DNA of 64,000 nt from Phylloscopus collybita (Eukaryota > Chordata > Aves > Passeriformes > Phylloscopidae): assembly GCA_027886175.1 (NCBI GenBank), contig JAJNNQ010000031.1, positions 5,034,501-5,098,500 of the forward strand, given 5' to 3'. Shown here piece by piece: positions 11,826-24,818 of the stretch. The translations under genes were made by a program, and so were the position numbers. Each line of letters opens with the position of its first letter. Position 1 is the stretch's first letter. The notes beneath the pieces are model-generated. The model saw only the letters and a program-made list of their open reading frames with translations, was not told the origin of the DNA and did not search any database.

Positions 11826-14019
11826 TTATTAAAAGAGGATGATTTCCTGCAAGTGACAGTAAATATGGTTATAAAGCAGGAAAGACTTGCAGTGTAAATA
11901 AACCAGAGCCAAAGGATGAATTAAGCAGTAACAACCACATCTCTTTCTAAGAGTATTAATCTGTCTGTGGCATGTGTCCAGCACCAAGCAGATGGTATCT
12001 GAAATGCTGAACAATTTAAGCTACAGGCTGAAGGAGTCTCAGCTTGCCCATTAAAAAGAAAGCAAAACAAAATTATTTTAGTTACTGGTCTTACCAAGGT
12101 TGTCCTAGAGCTGCAGCAATGAGCAGTGAAGGCACTTTGGGTGTAGTCTCACAAAAATGAACTGGTGCAAGAGAGAAAATGACATTATTTGTGTGTTAGG
12201 AGCTGTGTGGTTATGTTGGAATATAGGGACTTTGGTGAAGAGGAGCTGGTGAATTTTTAAGTAGTTACTGTGCATGGGAAATAGCAGTTTTTAATCAAAT
12301 GTTATTGAGCAAATTATGAAATCAGAAAGCATGGAATAATCCAGTGACTGTTCATCAAAGATGGGGATAACTCAAGCTCATGTGTTTCTTCAGCTCCAGT
12401 TGAGATAGCTTGATTAGATTACAGCATTTTGTGGACAGTTAAAAAATTTTAAAATTTCTTCTTCCTTTTGTATTTGTATTTGGAAGTAAAAAAAAAAAAA
12501 AAAGTTATAGCAAACCAGCTAATGAATATTAGCAGCAGAAAACGTAGGAAAATTCTCACTGAAAAAGGACAAGTTAAAAAAGCCATATAATTCTATAAAT
12601 GACAAAAGGGGTCATTCCAATGAGTGCCTACATTTTGTTACAAAAAAACCTCTTTTGCTTTTACTGAGCCCTGTTGGGAAATCTGCTTTTCTAGAAGATG
12701 AGGGAATGATGGTAAAATGCAGAGTCCCCCTGGAATTGCTGTGGCACAGACACTAACTGAAGCTGATGAAAACAAAGATGCAAAAGTGTTCGGAAAAAAT
12801 GAAATCTTAGTGGTAAATAGAGTTTTAGAAGTGAGATGAAATAGGTCAGAAGGAAAATAAAAAAGGACTATTAAGAGTGTGTGGTTGGTGGAGTAAGAAG
12901 ACTGAGCCACCATTGTGAATACACATCAAGAGGAAAATTGTATTTAGTTAACATTTAGATTTCTTTCTTCAGATATAAAAGGACACTAATTGTATAATTC
13001 ACAGTTCATGTTCAGAAAAGGAAGAGATTTGCTCTGAATTAAGAGTCATGCTATGAAACAGCCGGGTGGGAGCGAAATTGGCAGTTCTGCACAATAGGCC
13101 AAGCATGAATTCCATTATCCCCATGGCACAGAAAGCAGAGCTCGCTGTACACTGCCCAAAACTGGGTAAAAGTCAACGTGTGGAACAGGGAGGAGGAGGT
13201 TCAGTACAGCAATCAGTCAGCAAGTAACATAACCCCCCAAAAAAGGAGCCCAGTAATGAATAAAACATTGTGCCTGTCTTGAAATCCATCCACCTTTTAA
13301 ACCAGATCAAATCCTGGCAGTAGATGTAGAGAATTCCAAAAAATCTGATGAACTGAATTTGAAGATGTAAAACTTAAACTTTGAATGATTTCTTGACTAC
13401 GAAGGATTTTTGGGAACTCAGAAAGACTCAAGACTTTAAGTAGCTTAAAAATGGATTTCTGCTTTGAGGCACTTAAGTCTAGGATTTGGTTGTTGTGTTA
13501 ATTTTTTGGTTTTTTGTTCTTTATTCAGAACCCACAGCAATTTCTCTAAAAGCACAACTGGGGTCTAAAGAAGTTCACTTAGACCTCTGACTGAAAATCT
13601 TTCAGGTAATAGCTGGTCGTGTCTGCACACCAGTAAAACACAGGGAAACAATGTGAGTACTGACAGGATTTGGGGACTCTTCTGGAGCTCTACAAATCTC
13701 CCTCTTGTTTATCTTCCAACATATAAAGGTGCCTTCATGGCAGTGAATAAACAATCCATTTATCTATTTGTGGAGATACAAATACAGTCATTGAATACAG
13801 AGATATGTCAGACCTTATTTTTTCAACTCCTTTAAATTAGGAAAGAAACTATTTTCCTACTCATCAATCAAAGCCTTTCAGCAAGCACAGTAGGTCTTTT
13901 TAAAAAAAGTGCACAAAAATGTTATAGCAGATGTAGATCTTGAGGGGATTGGCTTTGTTTTTATATTTTCTCCCCCCATTTGTCTGCATGTGTCTGTTGC
14001 CTAATTTCTTGTCTCTTGG
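11826..14019. other. Intronic stretch without recognised genes or repeats
   Basis: AT-rich sequence with a pure A15 run near 12487 and other short runs. No frame with a recognised domain, and no LTR or LINE signature seen. Confidence 0.6.
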
Positions 14020-14097
14020 TGGCATCCCTCCCCACAGCAGGAGGGTTGGAACTGAATGATCTTTAAGGTCCCTTCCAACCCAAAACATTCTGTGATT
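14020..14097 (+). mobile_element. CR1 LINE 3'-terminal fragment, sense orientation
   Basis: It contains CAGGAGGGTTGGAACTGAA, then TGATCTTTAAGGTCCCTTCC and AACCCAAAACATTCTGTG. This is the characteristic 3' end of CR1 just before its terminal short repeat. Only the last 80 bases or so are recognisable, so it is a severely 5'-truncated copy. The left boundary is approximate. Confidence 0.88.
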
Positions 14098-14329
14098 TTT
14101 CTCTCTCTCTGATCCCGACTTGTGCTGCCAGTATTTCTTTGTCTATGCAGATATGTTCGTACAAATACCATCCTTCATTTTATTTTCTCCTTGATGTCTG
14201 CGCTGACTGATGGACTCTGTAGCTGCTCTGCAGGCAGTGTGAGGGGGAGAAACTTTGTAAACTAATATATACATGAGCCACTGCCTGCAGCAAGGAGCCT
14301 CACAACTGTTGCCTTATGAAAGTAAATGG

Positions 14330-14346
14330 GAAAAAAAAAAAAAAAA
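14330..14346 (+). repeat. Poly-A run
   Basis: A run of A of about 17 bases follows AATGGG. No transcribed source sequence or retroposon is recognised before it. Confidence 0.7.
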
Positions 14347-14798
14347 CCAAAAAACAACCCACTTCTGTTTAACTGCAAAATAAAGGCCTTGAAATTTATT
14401 TGGATACTGGCTCACAGGCTGGGAGGGTTACTCGTTATTGTTCCTCTGACAAGGGAGTATTTCCTTGAAGCAAACCTGAGACAAGCAATGTTGAGGAATA
14501 AGATTCCAAGGAGGAGATCTGAAAAGCAGGCGATGTATTTGCTGGGAAAAATGGGGCCAATTCTTTTGTATTGTGATCTCAGCTTCAATACCTTTCTTTT
14601 AATGTTTAAAATAAATGCACCAGGGTAAAGCCAGTGACTGTCAGGCAAAGAGATGTGAATAGCAGAACATGAGTTAGGACTAAAGAAGTGCTTAAAAGTG
14701 GATTTTTTTTTTTTTTTAATAAAAACTCAAAAAAACAAAGACCACCAGGAGGCAGAGATAACAAAAATGGGAGAAAGGTCCTCCAAACAGCATATTGA

Positions 14799-14821
14799 AT
14801 ATATATATATATATATATATA
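14799..14821. repeat. (AT)n microsatellite
   Basis: A perfect alternating AT run of 23 bases, flanked by CATATTGA on the left and ACACATTTT on the right. Confidence 0.95.
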
Positions 14822-17800
14822 ACACATTTTTTTTCCATAAAAGCATCCAAGGGACAATAGCAGACAGAAAGGGAAACATCACCTTTCAAATATTTGTTGT
14901 AGTTAAGAGGTCCCGAGACAGAGACCATTCTTCATGGTGTAGACTTCTCCTTTTTAATCATTTCTAGCATGGGAAAAAAAGGAAAAAGCTTCTGTTAAAA
15001 AGGGCATGAATAAAAGATACATTTAAAATACTTCCCTCCAACTCCACTGTTTATTTATACTTTTTATAATTGAGATGTCTGGGTCAAAGATCAGGAAGAA
15101 AAAAAAAAAATCCTATATTCTTTTAAAACTGAAACAAATTTCAATGGCCCTGGAATGAAACATCATTTTTGAACAAGCAAAATGGGGATAAAATGCTATC
15201 CCAGCTACTGATCTTCTTAGGAGGACATCAGAAAAATCTCAGACAGAATGGGTAACTCAGCCATCACTAATGGACAGTAAAACCAACACAATTGATTTTG
15301 GTGTCTGTTTTTAGTCAGAGGACAAATGCAAGTTTCACTATGGAAAAACCCTGACTTTTTTAAGCAAGACTAACAAGGTAAAAATGGATATTTGGGCACA
15401 ACCCTGGATCCCTACAGGCTTTGTTCTTAAAAAAATAAGGTTATTTTTCACAGAGCAAACTGCTGTGGGGTGTTTGTGGAGCAAAGGAGAGGTCTGAAAA
15501 AGGAGACTGTGGCAATGCCCCTACCTCCATCTTCAGCCAAACACAAAAGGACGGTACAAATTCATCACTCCAACCTTCTCAACCTGCAATTCAGGTCTTT
15601 GCCCAGGAGATATCAAACAGTATTCAGTCTCCTCTTGGAACAAGAAGAGCCAGCATTGAGGTATCTACCAGCCCTCAAAGCCCAGGCTGATCCCAGCTGG
15701 AATTAATGATAAAAGGAAATTAATTATTTTGAAGTTAGTTTGTGGCAGCTGAGTTCTCATCTCTTCCACGATGCTCCTGTGTGTTGTGCAAACACCTCCC
15801 TTTCCAGCTCTTTCAGGTGCTTCTGCATAGCAGTGCTTTGAAATGAAAATGAATTTCACTCACTTCAGGAGACTTTTTTCCCAGTCTTAGCGTTGAATTT
15901 AGTTGTCCAAATTTCATTTATGAGCTCTGGATCTACACCTAGAACTTTTTGAAGGTGTGAGACGTAATTAACAGACAGAAAATTAAATGTTTGCAAAATG
16001 TTTTTAAAGCAAAATATCTGTGGATACCACTGACTGCTTCACTTAGGAAAGAAACAAAAGATATTTGTCTGTGGGAAGCTGGATGTTAAAAAAAATGTGA
16101 ATGAGTGATAACTAAAATCACATCCTGCTCTTGTGGAAGTTTCTTAAGGTTAATAAGAGTTGAGCATGGATGGAAACTAAGCAGTGCTAAGAAAAGGAAC
16201 ACAATTATCTTACTTTTAGGTTCTAACCCAGAAATATACAGCACAAAGGCAAACTATGGAGATTAATAGGATAACATTGCCAATGTAGCAGGTTCTAAAT
16301 GGAATCCTTTAAATATATGTGTCCTAAAAGTCCTTAGGAATGTCTTCAGGTAAAATATGAATATTGCAGTCTTTTGGTTCCGAGCTGCTTTCATCAGAAT
16401 AAAATGACTTTTGTGCTTCACCAAATACCAGTGCACAGCAGAGAGGTTCACTGACCACAAAAGAAATATTTTAAAATTATATTCAAGTAAATGAACTAGT
16501 TCTCCTAGAACTTGTCTGTAAAGGGTGTAAATGGTTCTGACAGCACTCAGACTCACCCATGTGTCTCCTGTAGTTATCAGATACAGACTTTCTGTCATTA
16601 TTTAGTCAACCATTTTAAAGTAGACTTAAAAAAAAAACCCCAAAAACACCAATACCCCAACAATATCTGTTATATACTGTCACTTTTCTGGAAAATTTCT
16701 GCTTTCTATTTTAAGTGAACAATAAATGTCCCTATTCTAAAGATACTTAAATTGCAGCACTTATTCCCAGCTGCACTGAGCCTTTCCACTTTTTTAGGCA
16801 TTGCTGATTCTCAGCAAGAATTACTGAATACTGAGTCACTGGTAATGTTTTGGAACCATTGTACATTTTTTTGCAGGGCTTTTTTATGTGTATAAAATAG
16901 AAAAATAATTAGTTTGATGTCATTCATGTCATCCCTTTCCTGGAAGAGGAGGACTCATTACAAAGTTGGACTTGAAAACACCAAGTTCATAGCAGAAGTT
17001 TCTATACCAACATTGCCCAAGTCTGTTTGCTAAAGGTGGATCAGTGGGAAGGATACTCTCTCTGTATTCAACACTTATGTAGTCAACAAAAATATAAAGG
17101 ATTATATCTTTTTAATCATTAAATTACAAGGACAATTATATGTTTGTTTTTGTTTGGTTGGTTTTTGTCTAAATTTGAAAATGTTTTCTCTTTTTTTTTC
17201 AGATCTATATAAGAACTTAAGAATATTTGCTAAATATAGGAACAGGATTTTTTTTTTCATATTGAACTTTAGCTGTTGAGTCACAGTATGTTAGCACAAG
17301 ACAGTAAAAAAAAAGTTTTAGACAGAAACTCCACTTTCATTTTGACAAAGTAGCATGTTCTAAGGTTTAGAATATTATATATAAACCCAACATAATATAT
17401 ATCTTCTTTATAAACCATTTTGACACTTTCCTGGGTTTGAGATTTGAAAACATTACAACTATTCACCTGAATACAGTTTTAAATCTCGACTCATGACAGT
17501 TAAAGCCCAATATTGGAGGAAATAGTCTTAACAGCAATCATCAGTCCAGCTCAGCACACGCTGTTGCAATTATCTGGAAATCTTTCCACCACTAGTCCTA
17601 TTGTCAAAGAGAGGAAATACTTTCCATTAACTGGTTTTTATGCCTGTTAAAACTAGAAGCATGTCTTAATTTCTATCTTCAACTCACTAATTTCACCTAA
17701 TAATTAGTTTATTAACCAGAAACTCTAGTTCAGGTACATAAAAATCTTTCTAAAAACAATGTACACGCACGTTGTGTTCTGTGTATTTTTCACTTGGTAA

Positions 17801-17950
17801 TTTTATTAACATTTCATAGATTTATATGGAAGAGGTTTCATTTTGTTTCATAATTTCATAACCAGCTTTGTTTTTTGTTTATTTGTTAATTTGTTTAATG
17901 CTGATTTAAGTTATACACAGGATTTTATTAAGGGCTTGGATTCATATAAA
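14822..17950. other. Intronic stretch without recognised genes or repeats
   Basis: About 3 kb of AT-rich sequence with homopolymer runs of 8-12 bases. No domain-bearing frame, LINE end or LTR signature was recognised. Confidence 0.6.
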
Positions 17951-18011
17951 GTGTGGTTTTGGGTTGGTTTGGGGGTTTTTTTGGTTGTTTTTTGGGTTTT
18001 TTTTGTTTTTT
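17951..18011 (+). repeat. T/G-only low-complexity tract
   Basis: Sixty bases of T and G only, with units like GGTTTTGGG and GGTTGTTTTTT. Confidence 0.88.
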
Positions 18012-18265
18012 AATAGACAAAAAGGGTGTTTTCTCATCTTGGAATATAATTTTTTCAAGATTGTTCTGTAATACAGACACCTCTCTGCTAGACCTTGATG
18101 GGCACCAATAAAGGCTGGATTCCTGGGTCAACACTCTCTGAAGCTGCCCATGCTGGAAATTATTTCCTTAGTCAGAAATTAAGAATCTCTGGCTTAAGCA
18201 ATGGCTTAGCAGCACTATTGTTTTTTAAAGAAAAGAGAAACAGAAGATTTAGATCATAGAATAGT

Positions 18266-18352
18266 TGTTTTTGTGGTTTTTTTTTTTTTTTTTTTTTTTT
18301 GTTGTTGTTGTTGTTGTGGTTGTTGTGGTTTTTTGGGGTTTTTTTTTTTTTT
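18266..18352 (+). repeat. T/G tract with a long T run and (GTT)n core
   Basis: It begins TTTTTGTGG, continues as a pure run of about 23 T, then (GTT)5, GTGGTT repeats, and ends in GGGG plus a T14 run. It is preceded by ATCATAGAAT at about 18252, which resembles the start of an antisense CR1 3' end but is too short to call. Confidence 0.88.
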
Positions 18353-18837
18353 GCATTATAAGTTGTAGAAAAAATGGTGCCAGATATGGTAAAAAATGGA
18401 AAGCTGAATATGGTTTTGGTTATTGACTTCCAGCATTTTGGGTGTTTTCATTCATTTCCCTCTGTCAAAGTCCCTGCACTTCTTGACTTCCTTTACTCTT
18501 AAGTCCTCTGAAGTGTTCAGCTCTTCTGAGACATGGTGGAAAGCTTGAAATGTGCTATAAACAGAGAAAATCTAAATGCTCAGCTCTGAGGAGCTGTGCT
18601 GTTGGTGATGAGGGGGGAAAAGTCTCCGTGCCTCTTTCTGGTGAGCAGAGCTCAGCAGGTCAATAATACTTTTAACCCCAATGTGTTCTCTCTGAATTTC
18701 ACGAGAAGTTGCTCTTGCTCCTTCAGACTGGCCAAGCTTAATGGCCCAGCCCCCTTCACTTGGTGAGGATTCTGCTGCAAGCCAGGCATGGGTTCCTGGA
18801 AATTCTGGTGTGCTGGACTATTCTATCAGTGGTGAAA

Positions 18838-19090
18838 TACCACAGAATCACAGAATTTCTAGGCTGGAAGAGACCTTCAAGATCATCAAGTCCAACCCAG
18901 CCCTAACACCTCAACTAGACCATGGCACCAAGTGCCACATCCAGGCTTTCCTTAAACACATCCAGAGATGGTGACTCCACCACTTCCTCGGGCAAGCCAT
19001 TCCAATACTTTATCACTCTTTCTGTGAAAAACATTTTTCCTAATATCCAACCTGTATTTCGCTTGACGCAGCTTAAGACCGTGTCAAACA
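18838..19090 (-). mobile_element. CR1 LINE 3' end, antisense, with remnant of ORF2
   Basis: On the + strand it starts ACCACAGAATCACAGAATTTC, followed by AGATCATCAAGTCCAACCC, the reverse complement of the CR1 3' end. On the - strand an open frame reads FFTERVIKYWNGLPEEVVES and SLDVFKESLDVALGAMV-stop. This is the C-terminal tail of the CR1 ORF2 (endonuclease/reverse transcriptase) protein. Only the last 50-60 codons remain, so it is not functional, but the frame is intact over this span. That suggests a relatively young insertion compared with the copies at 1.8 and 14.0 kb. Similarity fades near 19090. Confidence 0.93.
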
Positions 19091-19320
19091 TGACACATAC
19101 CAATTCCTGTTTCAAACATGATCATCCAGGATTGAACTGAAAAAGACAATTTAAAGCATTACTTGAGACACTCCCTGAGCACTCCAGCTCTTTGCAATTT
19201 GTGCTGAAGTGCATACCTGGTTCTGGCCCAGCTTGGTGTTCAGCTTGGGCTCCCGGCAGCTCTGATATGCTACAGCAATACTCTTTTGTGGGGTCTTGGC
19301 TCACAGGCAGTTGGCTCACA

Positions 19321-19871
19321 CTGTCATGGCTGTGGTAAAAAGAGGGGACTCTCCAAGGCTTTCAGGAAACAGAGGTTTTATTTGGGGGGGGTCAGGGGAT
19401 CCCCCAGCCTCAGGTAGGTGCCTCCGAGAGAGACCCCAAAACCTGGGCTGCAGGGTGGTTTTCTACAACACAATCTGGTAGATGGATACAAAATTATACA
19501 AACCAATAAAACAATCCAAACACTACATGCCAACTAAGTTACCTAAATTCTGACAAATCCAATACAGGTTTGGGAGTGGTCTCAAGAAGGTCTTGCCAAC
19601 TAGTGGCCAAAGCTCTTGGACTTTAAAGATAAGAATTCTATGATGGACAAAGGGAAAATTATGCATAACACAAGGATGAAACAAGAAGGAACCAATAGAA
19701 AAGAATCTCCAGGCAGAGGCTCCAGTGGTCTTAGAAGCCCTTATCAAACTATGGTAAGAATACATTCTAAAAAAAGAGGCCCTTTCAAGGTGTTTAAACT
19801 ATACTAAACTTACAATATAAAAAAAACTATACTATATTCATAACTAAAGCTTATAAAACATTTATTGCAAA
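19321..19871 (-). mobile_element. LTR-like element, antisense (probable solo LTR of an endogenous retrovirus)
   Basis: Read on the - strand, the element has an AT-rich U3-like part, a TATA-like TTGTATAATTTTG (19484-19501 on +), an AATAAA signal (19377-19382 on +) and a U5-like end at the left. A 6 bp CTCACA occurs just outside both proposed ends (19315-19320 and 19872-19877), which could be a target-site duplication. Other nearby TG or CA positions could be the true ends, and no primer-binding site or internal retroviral gene is seen. It lies 230 bp from the antisense CR1. The class of element is not determined. Confidence 0.5.
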
Positions 19872-19877
19872 CTCACA

Positions 19878-22800
19878 ATTTGCACCTGCAGGAAGCTCCA
19901 GGAGCTGTTGGGCAGGTGGGTAAGGATCAGGTCTCCAGGTGCTCATGCTCCTGGCCTTGAGCCCAGCAGGATCTTGTTTCTGAGGGAATGGAGCAGAATG
20001 AGCTGGAAGTTTCCCCATGAATTTCATCAGCACTTGCCCAATAAAGGTGGAAGGTCTGCCTTGAAAGGGCCAAATTTACACCGTGGCTGTGTCTGGCACA
20101 GGCTCTGTCTGCTTCCACCCCGCTATTATCAGGAGGCACTTCGGGTTTTGTGCTGGGAAACTGATCCAGCCAGCACTGAATCACCTTAAATAATGCCTCT
20201 TCAGAATTATCCTAAAAGCACAAAAATGAGCATGGAAAGCTGTTTAGTTTTTTACTAAAAAACGAACTTTTTACAAGAGTTCTCTCTGAACCGTAGTACT
20301 TGTAACAATACAAAGGCTTTTAGAAATCTCTAAGAACCATTAATCTAACATTTCCTGTAAGCAATACAGGACTCTTTTACCACTTGTTCTAATTTTTTTT
20401 TGTCCATCCGAGGTTCTGTTCTCCTTTTTTCATCACTAAGGAAGGGAAGACACACAGATGTTGTGAGAGTTGGAAATTTTACTGTGATACACACACACCA
20501 ACATATGTTTTTTCTTTTTCCAAATGAAGTTCCAGATCACTTTATTTATGAGCCAATACTCAGTCAAATAGGAAGGACCCTCAGTGTCTACAGAACACAA
20601 AGCCCTGCTATTTTTTTTTTTTTGACATGCTGTAAACTCCAACAGAGCTGATTAAATCTTTTATATTTTGTACTTAGAGCAATTGAAATTGGTTCTCATA
20701 CTTTCAGCGCATGATTAGGTAGGAAAAAAACCCCAAACAAGTAAAACACTTACTTTAATTGGACCTAATTTATGTCTGTGTACAAAATAGAAATGAATAA
20801 GTTTATGATTGCAAACTGCCTAGCTTGGTTTAAAAATGCATGAGATTCTAAGTTTCTGTGTTAAAGCTGAATTAAACATATAAGATAATCTTTAAAATGA
20901 ATAAGTAATACAGATTTTTTTTTTAAGCTCAAATACTTAGACATTGGCCCTCAAAGCTAATTTTTCATGTGGTTATAGAACACAGCATTTTAATGGTAAA
21001 TCTTTTACCCCCAAATGATAAATAAAACATGCATGTTGATGCTAACATCATCTGCTGAAAAGTCTTAATGTATTGCAAACATATTGCCATGTATCTTAAT
21101 GTACTGCAAACTCTAAATGTATTGCAAAGATGAAAACTTTGTGTTTTGCTGTTTAAAGGAGTTAAAGTATCAATGCATGTTTTAGTCCCTTTTTTTATAT
21201 ATTTATTTTTATGTCCTATGTTACAAAATTCATCCAACCCTGTGAAATTTCGTGTCATTTAGGGCTTGAGAAGTCCTTGTGTGTGTGAATTCCAGTCTTG
21301 CTGAAGGAAAAGGGAGCTTGGTGAATTCCTTCTCAGTCCACAGACTTTTCTGAGCTTGTGTGGGAGTGTGTCAGTGTTCATAAGATGCAGGCCTGGGGTT
21401 TCCATCAGAATTTCCAGAGCTTGCTATTGCTAGGATCCACCAAAAGCCTTATAATAAGGGGATCTTATTTTAATGCAATTTCTGAACCTAAGGAAGAGCT
21501 GAGCTGGGAGCTGATGTGCAGGTCTATCCACAGTGGTCACACACACTTTCCCAGTGTCAAACAGAGCTGGGCTGCTGCATCCAGCTGTTCTTTTGCATGA
21601 TTGTCCTGCTTTCTAAAGAACATTTACCAGCCCTTTCCCAGTGACATGTACACACTTTGGCTATGTAAACATCTATAACGTGAGTGTTGATGTGTTATTA
21701 CAGTATTGCTGGTGTTGGGTACTTTAATTGTTTAGGTAATTAGCACTTCCTGTGTTCACCTCGTGCCATTTTCTCAGTGAGACCTCAGTGGCAGCCACTT
21801 CTGTGCCACACACAGACGTTGTCATTACAGCAGTTGACACAAGGCAGCCTCGAGATGTGTGACACTAATTAAATCAAAGTCTCCAAATTAAAAATAGCTT
21901 CCTTGTAACTAATGAGGAGTGACCGTCTACATGGGACAATATTCATTTTTTACTTCATTGATCATACGTTATTGCTGGAGTGTGTTGTAGTAAATCACAA
22001 AAAAATCCATTAGCAAAGCTTTTTTGTCCCTGCAAGTACAAAGAATATTAATTATTTTTGCTTCCTGAGAACAAACTTTTTTTTTTTTTCCCCTTTCTCC
22101 TCTTCATTGACAAATGTTTGAAACCACTGACTATAGTTTGGAAAAACATACAAGGACCTCCCTTTATATTCTGACACATCCTACGTGCAAGATCTTCATA
22201 AATGTGTGGATTAGGTATTTACTTTTTGGGGTCTGTGGCAAAGAGCACAAATTCATCTCTATGGGAAGTTCTACTGCTCAAGCTGAAGCTCTGGTCATTG
22301 AACAAGACATAAAAATATTAAAATGCATAACTGTATTATGTTGGACCATTGTGATGGAAGATAATAATGGTGAATTTTGTTTTATTGTTGTTTTTGATCA
22401 AAAAACTACTGCCACAAGCTTTGCAAGACTAGACAGGGATTTGATTTTTAAGAAAAATTCATGCTAGGTATATTCTCATGCAGGTTCTTCAGTCTTGCTT
22501 CCAAGCACCAACTAGTTTTCTCTACAGATAAATACCTTAATCAGTGTCTCCTGACTTCAGAGGGGTTTTTTTGATAGCTTTTGTGAGATAATTCCTTATC
22601 TTCCATGCTACCTAATATTGCAAGACTGCATCTTTTCATTTATGGTAATTTTAAATGAAAAAAATAAGGTGAAAGGTGAAATTTAGAAATATTTAAACAA
22701 TATCAGGGGTCTAAAAACTATTCAAGAGATGTTTCTAGTACCCATATTCATAATTCCAGGTTATTACAGAATGGGGAATGGGAAAGGTGAGGTACCATAT

Positions 22801-23280
22801 GAACATGGTAGTAGGTCATATCTGCATACAAAGCAGTAGAGAGAAGGTTTTGATTTAAGCCAAATGGCAATAATCAGGATATTTATCTTAACTTTAGTAA
22901 AGGCTGGATTTTTATAACGTACCATAGTAATGAAAATGTCTTTTTGCATGGAGGTGACAATAACAGTAGACATCTCAACCTCATCAATTCTTTGAATGTA
23001 TCATTTTCACTGACACCAGAAAAAAAGGCAACACAAACACACTTTGGTCTTTAGGTTCTTGTCAGTTCCACTATAAAGTAAAGTTAGGTGTTTGTGTTAC
23101 CCTCTGCCCTAAACTTAATTTCCATTCTGGCACAGTGTTGCAGTCTTTGAGCACTATATAGTTATTAATTTATTTATTACATTGATCTCTTTACACTGAG
23201 GGAATGAATATTGGAACTCCTCAGACTACACTAGTCTCCGTTCCTCTCCACTTCTCTTTGCCATCACTTGCTCTTTGTGG
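19878..23280. other. Intronic stretch without recognised genes
   Basis: The first 300 bases are GC-richer, the rest AT-rich. A small cluster at 21063-21130 repeats AATGTAYTGCAAA three times with 31 and about 20 base spacing. The + frame at 22114-22467 (117 codons) has no recognised domain and is within chance expectation. No LINE end is seen. Confidence 0.55.
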
Positions 23281-23350
23281 ATTTTTTTGTTTTTTTTTTT
23301 TTTTTTTTTGTTTGTTTGTTGGTTTTTTGTTTTGTTTCTTTGTTTGTTTT
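23281..23350 (+). repeat. T/G low-complexity tract
   Basis: About 70 bases of T with G spacing (GTTTGTTTGTTGG and similar), including a pure T run of about 20. A few C bases at its right edge mark the boundary. Confidence 0.85.
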
Positions 23351-24570
23351 CTCTACTCAGACAGGCTGCAGAACAGTGGGGGTAAGGTAAGGTTTGGTGT
23401 TCCTGTTGTGGCCAGGGATTTCAGTGATCACCCTTAACCTTGTTTTAAATAACAACCTGAAAAAAACCCACTTTGCCATTGTATTTAATCCAGAAATGGT
23501 TACATTTGGAGCTGTTCAGTGCAAAAACACTCCAGCCTTGTTGAACTGTTACATGACAGGAGGTTGGCTGAGGAGGTGATCTCTTCTCCCTTTGCTAGGT
23601 GAATTGTCTAATGTGAGATAGTTTAGGGATGCAGAACTCCAACTTCATTTAGGATGCTGTTAATGAGCTGATTTTACTATTCTCAGTCTGAATACCTGCA
23701 TGGCTTTCATAGCTTTGGTGGCAGCATTAATGTTAGGTGGAAATCACACTTAATTCAGGTCCCAATTCTGTTGGCTGCTCTTGGCCTGACCACCCCAAGA
23801 GCTGTGCTCTGGCTCCAGCCCCATCCCAGCCCGTGACTGCCCAGAGAGATTTTTGGATAATGATTCAGCACTGAGCTATTTTAGAAGGATTTCCTCCACC
23901 TCTTTTTTCCTCTTCATCAGCTTTTGTGCAACCTCCAGCACAGCTTTCCCCCTGTCTCCAGTGGCCATCAGCTCCATTACAGGAGAAAGGATGAGTCCTG
24001 TGGCTCTTTAATTATTTACATCTGTGCAGTGAAGATGAGCAAGTGTCTGACATGCAGAAAGCAGTGAGCAGGAAACAGAGCCAGAGGGGAAGTGTTTGCT
24101 GGAGAGCCATCTCAAACAGAGCTGACAGAGCCCTTCTCGTGGCACTGTGCAAACAGTGCTCATGGTTTGAAATGAAGTATTTAAAAAATTCAAGTTGTTG
24201 TGTAATACTCGATTTAGACTGCCTTGCTGTTTGCTTTTGTCTGGTGTGTACAAATCCATACAGAGGAAAAGCTGAGTGTAGAGCATCACTCTAAAAGGGG
24301 GATGCTCATAAAGTGAGTACCAAAATGCTGTGTGCTGCACCTGTGAGTTCATTTGTGCACAAATCTGGTGCTCAGAGTGTCACAGGAGTGCAGGAATGGG
24401 AGTTTTGTGAGTTTTGTTAAGCTTTACAAGCCAGATAAAGGAGCTTGTTTGATTCTTGATCTGTTTGGCCTGCTGTCATGCACAGAATTGGGAACCATCC
24501 TTTGGAACTGAATTTTAATGTGGATTTTTTTTTTCTTTTAATTATGTGTTTTTGACTGACCAAATTGTAT
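23351..24570. other. Intronic stretch without recognised genes or repeats
   Basis: Mixed-composition sequence of about 1.2 kb. The part around 23760-23960 is GC-richer. No recognisable domain or mobile-element terminus. Confidence 0.55.
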
Positions 24571-24818
24571 ATCACAGAATCATTTAGATTTGAAAAGCCT
24601 GCTGTGATTATTGAGCCCAGCACTGCTGTGTTCACCACTAACCCATGTCTCCAAGGGCCACATCTACATGTCTTTTAAGTATCTCCAGGGATGGTGACCC
24701 CACCACTGCCCTGGACAGCCTGTCCCAATGCCTGATCACCCTTTCGAGGCAGAAGTTTTGTCCCAATATCAAATCTAAACCTCCCCTCGTGCAAATTGAG
24801 GCCATTTCCTGTAGCCCT
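24571..24818 (-). mobile_element. CR1 LINE 3' part, antisense (left piece of a split copy)
   Basis: On + it begins TATCACAGAATCATTTAGAT, then AAGGGCCACATCTACATGTC, CTCCAGGGATGGTGACCCC, CTGTCCCAATGCCTGATCAC and TGAGGCCATTTCCTGTAGCCC. This is the standard order of the reverse-complemented CR1 3' region. The copy continues at 25121 after an inserted LTR-like element. ORF2 is degraded. Confidence 0.92.
24814..24818. repeat. Candidate 5 bp target-site duplication GCCCT (left copy)
   Basis: GCCCT occurs here and again at 25121-25125. Removing the element between them gives TGTAGCCCTATCACTCTGG, which restores continuous CR1 sequence (compare the CR1 antisense TTGTCCTATCACTTG). This fixes the insertion boundaries. 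Confidence 0.7.

Noticed and set aside
18252..18265. ATCATAGAATAGTTG as a CR1 3' end
   Set aside because: Only about ten bases resemble the CR1 terminus and the following sequence is a T/G tract. Too short to support.
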